DNA from: CAADGY01 sp900696665
GTDB taxonomy: Bacteria; Acidobacteriota; Terriglobia; Bryobacterales; Bryobacteraceae
DNA length: 24,338 nt
NCBI GenBank assembly: GCA_035063885.1
Contig: JAPSFM010000082.1
Location: 1 to 24,338, forward strand
Direction of reading: 5' to 3'
Below the pieces are notes generated by a model. That model searched no databases. It was not told where the DNA came from and saw only the letters and a list, made by a program, of their open reading frames with translations. Below, piece after piece: positions 22,471 through 24,338 of the stretch. A program made the translations under genes and the position numbers. Every line of letters begins with the position of its first letter. Position 1 is the stretch's first letter.

Positions 22471-22851
22471 TTACCGGGTATCTAGGCAGCAAAAGTACCT
22501 TGTATAGTTCTTCGTCGTGCCGTCGCTGTTGCACTTTACATCGAACTGTCCTTTCGTGGGATTCTCCCGGCATCCTTCGGGTGCGGTGAAACAAGGAAAA
22601 CTGTAGTCCGCTCTGCAGTCGGTACAGGCCACCACGGTGTCTCCCGGAGCTCCTTTCTCACCCGCGATCGGGCAGTCGGCAACACTGTATCCACACACCG
22701 CGTTCATGCAGGTACCACAATTGAGGGGTACTGTATGACCTTCACATGGCTCCTGAGCTCGAACGGTGCCAATCTGGCGAACCACTGTCAATGCGAAACC
22801 AAGGATGACGAGAACTCCCAACACCTTCAAGACTAAGTTCCGCCGCGGCAT
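22471..22851 (-). CDS. Small secreted cysteine-rich protein
   Basis: A 126-residue protein with a basic start (MPRRNLVLK), a hydrophobic segment (VLGVLVILGFALTVV) and a probable signal cleavage near VRAQ, leaving about 93 residues with 12 cysteines (including CGTC, ACTDC and a terminal FCC). The even number and export suggest up to six disulfides outside the cytoplasm. No known family is recognised. It is the second gene of a pair, 9 bases after the propeller-like gene stop, so probably co-transcribed. Its stop lies 4 bases outside the IS701 target duplication, so the element has not truncated it. Before that insertion its stop would have faced the nuoH stop at 10 bases distance. Confidence 0.72.
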   Translation of the reverse strand: MPRRNLVLKVLGVLVILGFALTVVRQIGTVRAQEPCEGHTVPLNCGTCMNAVCGYSVADCPIAGEKGAPGDTVVACTDCRADYSFPCFTAPEGCRENPTKGQFDVKCNSDGTTKNYTRYFCCLDTR

Positions 22852-22860
22852 AATGCACTC

Positions 22861-23859
22861 TTAATTCCCTGAATTAGTAATGCTGTAAATCGCACAATTG
22901 CGAGCCACGCTAGAAACTACGAAGAGCTTTGCGCCGGCTACTCCGATCCGTGAGACCAAGTCCGCTACTGTCTCGCCGTCAGCGAGGACGGGAAACATGC
23001 ATCGGTAGCTGCCTTTTAGGTTTCCCTCGCGATCAAATCGTAGAATAATTGCACCGGTCTTGCGGCTATATCCAGAAACTGCACAGAAAAGATCACCATT
23101 CGCATCCGCAACTGGAGTGAACAATAGGTTCAGGAAGGTACTGCTTGGCAGGCTTGACGGATTCGGGCGTGGAAGTATCTCGGGTGCAGAGAGCTGCCGC
23201 AGAAGTTCCTGACCAGTTCCAAGATCGATAATCCGGACTCTGGGGATGTCTGCCTCGAGTAGCGCCAAACGACGTTCAGGGAGACCGGCCATCATAGTGG
23301 ACGGGGACACCTCGCGGGGCAGGCGGAAGATCGGCTTTTCGTCTGGTTCGGCCAACAAAGCGGAGTTCTTCTGGTCGAAGCCGGCCAATAACTCCCCGGT
23401 GAAAGCCAAATCCGCAATTGGATGTGTAAGTACGACCTGTTTCGTAACAGTGCCGAGGGCGTCGAGAAATACCAATCGGACGGCCTTTCGAGACGTCTGG
23501 TGGATGACGATGTTACCGAAACGGTCCACCCGGAAACTGTTCGATCGATACTGTATCTCCGCCTCCGCAATTGCAGTAATATTCTGAAGAACCCCCACAT
23601 GATCGGTACGCACAATTTCCGAATACCCACTCGTTGTTGCGGTCAGGAAGTACAACCCGAGGTTAGTAGCCTGGAAGTCCCTCACCGCACATGTCCGATT
23701 GCCGGGTATCTCGAAAGACGCAATGGGTTGAAGCACAGTTGGCTGTGCTTGTGGTTCTTGCGCTCTCATTCCCCTGGATCCTGACAGAGCGAGGAAGGAA
23801 AAGAAGATCAGGCCGATTGCAGGGATGATATAACTGCTGGGGTGATTGGTTAATCGCAT
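22861..23859 (-). CDS. Secreted propeller-like protein, unknown function
   Basis: A 332-residue exported protein with a signal peptide or anchor at about residues 9-34 (YIIPAIGLIFFSFLALSGSRG, then MRAQ). The body shows repeated strand-turn units of the kind seen in six-bladed beta-propellers: FRVDRFGNIVIHQ, LVFLDALGTVTKQV, VADANGDLFCAVSGYS, ILRFDREGNLKGSYRCM. There is no enzyme motif. ATG 23859 is chosen over the adjacent GTG 23862 because AAGGGAAG is better spaced to it. First gene of a two-gene unit with the Cys-rich protein; both mature proteins begin after an RAQ-EP junction. Base composition looks less GC-rich than the nuo genes, which may point to separate ancestry. Confidence 0.72.
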   Translation of the reverse strand: MRLTNHPSSYIIPAIGLIFFSFLALSGSRGMRAQEPQAQPTVLQPIASFEIPGNRTCAVRDFQATNLGLYFLTATTSGYSEIVRTDHVGVLQNITAIAEAEIQYRSNSFRVDRFGNIVIHQTSRKAVRLVFLDALGTVTKQVVLTHPIADLAFTGELLAGFDQKNSALLAEPDEKPIFRLPREVSPSTMMAGLPERRLALLEADIPRVRIIDLGTGQELLRQLSAPEILPRPNPSSLPSSTFLNLLFTPVADANGDLFCAVSGYSRKTGAIILRFDREGNLKGSYRCMFPVLADGETVADLVSRIGVAGAKLFVVSSVARNCAIYSITNSGN

Positions 23860-24203
23860 CACACACTTCCCTTCTTGCGCAGGAATCCACGCGGTTCAAT
23901 TTCGGAATCCGGCCATCACAGGCATCTATCACACCTTTTCCATGCGTGCTGCCTGCTGCGTCTTGCCGGCCTCCAGCCAGAGTGTAGCCCTAATCTGCGG
24001 TCTGATCAATAAGAAATTCAGCAGGAATTTTCCCACTTTTTTACGACTCCCAGGCGAACTCCAGGTAGTATAGTATCCACGAAATAGCTGGAATTGGAAC
24101 TCACGGCGACAGGCAACTCTGAGCCACGAATGTCTAGGGAGTTGGCAACCAGCGAGCTTGCCCGGAACTCCGTTGAAAGTAGCGGCCCTCGGTAACTCAT
24201 AGA
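23860..24203. other. Stretch without a supported gene
   Basis: This 344-base gap holds the candidate promoter and leader of the minus-strand pair. The part from about 24010 to 24203 should contain the end of the transposase-bearing element at the right edge, but I could not define its inverted repeat without the other end. A 60-codon minus-strand frame here lacks coding character. Confidence 0.4.
23981..24009 (-). promoter_or_regulatory. Candidate promoter of the propeller/Cys-rich pair
   Basis: On the minus strand TTGATC (24009-24004) is followed after 17 bases by TACACT (23986-23981), each four of six consensus matches with ideal spacing. The leader to the ATG at 23859 would be about 115 bases. 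Confidence 0.4.
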
Positions 24204-24338
24204 CTACGCGACTGCTACCCCCCTCGCAACTGACTTCCTTGAAACGGCATTGGCCATGGATGAGAGCAGCGTCGGGATCTGCCGATAGCCGATCACCTTC
24301 CGAAACTGCCGCTCGGCCACGAGCAGCCCGGAGGCGAC
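24204..24338 (-). CDS. Transposase C-terminal fragment, probably IS256-like
   Basis: Forty-four codons enter from the right edge on the minus strand and end at TAG (24206-24204). The stretch AERQFRKVIGYRQIPTLLSS resembles the C-terminal end of IS256/mutator-type transposases, which often close with an F-R-x-G-Y-R-x-x-P motif. The family call is tentative because catalytic residues lie beyond the window. It could belong to an intact element or a remnant. Confidence 0.55.
   Translation of the reverse strand, partial: VASGLLVAERQFRKVIGYRQIPTLLSSMANAVSRKSVARGVAVA

Noticed and set aside
23874..23934. Tiny leader-peptide-like frames (5-9 codons) upstream of the propeller gene
   Set aside because: Start codons this short occur by chance; no attenuation hairpin or regulatory codon run accompanies them.
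24018..24200. A 60-codon minus-strand frame before the right-edge transposase
   Set aside because: Weak codon bias, no ribosome binding site and no recognisable motif; likely part of the mobile element's non-coding end.
1..24338. CRISPR arrays, tRNA or rRNA genes, riboswitches
   Set aside because: No spaced direct-repeat array, cloverleaf or conserved RNA motif was seen by eye; a covariance-model search was not possible.

Overview
The window looks like a chromosomal segment of a fairly GC-rich Gram-negative bacterium, most plausibly an Acidobacteriota member of the Solibacter/Bryobacter type. This assignment is inferred from gene style only: a secreted ThuA-like protein, single-gene RlmN and M16 peptidase, a secreted GH20-like enzyme, a split complex I locus and several insertion sequences. 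No rRNA or tRNA gene was found to confirm it.

Layout. Positions 1-120 hold the 5' end of an IS481-family element (transposase N-terminus on the minus strand, running off the left edge). Positions 200-4289 hold unlinked housekeeping or hydrolase-type genes: a short-chain dehydrogenase, a secreted ThuA-domain protein, rlmN (minus strand, convergent with the ThuA gene) and an M16 zinc peptidase divergent from rlmN. Positions 4370-9251 form a tightly coupled three-gene operon: secreted GH20-like glycosidase, APC-type permease, M20 metallopeptidase. The genes overlap by 1 and 4 bases, which suggests a degrade-import-hydrolyse unit. An unrecognised gene (9254-9859, minus) abuts this operon tail to tail. 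A garR-like tartronate semialdehyde reductase follows, using a TTG start.

Positions 11046-20585 are a complex I operon in the order nuoC-D-I-J-K-L-M-N-H behind a recognisable sigma70-like promoter. nuoA, nuoB and the NADH-module genes nuoE, nuoF and nuoG are absent from the window, and nuoH sits at the 3' end instead of before nuoI. NuoL carries a histidine-rich insertion after its first membrane helix.

Six bases after nuoH lies a complete 1871-bp IS701-family element (20592-22462). It has 19-bp imperfect terminal inverted repeats and a CTAG target duplication. It carries a transposase whose last part is frameshifted, plus a convergent small passenger gene with a WYL-like sequence pattern. 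Beyond it, a two-gene minus-strand unit encodes a secreted propeller-like protein and a secreted 12-cysteine small protein, with a candidate promoter upstream. The window ends in the C-terminus of another, probably IS256-like, transposase. The segment is therefore bordered by mobile elements on both sides.

The most interesting items are the passenger gene inside the IS701 element, the propeller/Cys-rich secreted pair, the rearranged partial nuo operon with a His-rich NuoL, and the GH20-permease-M20 operon.
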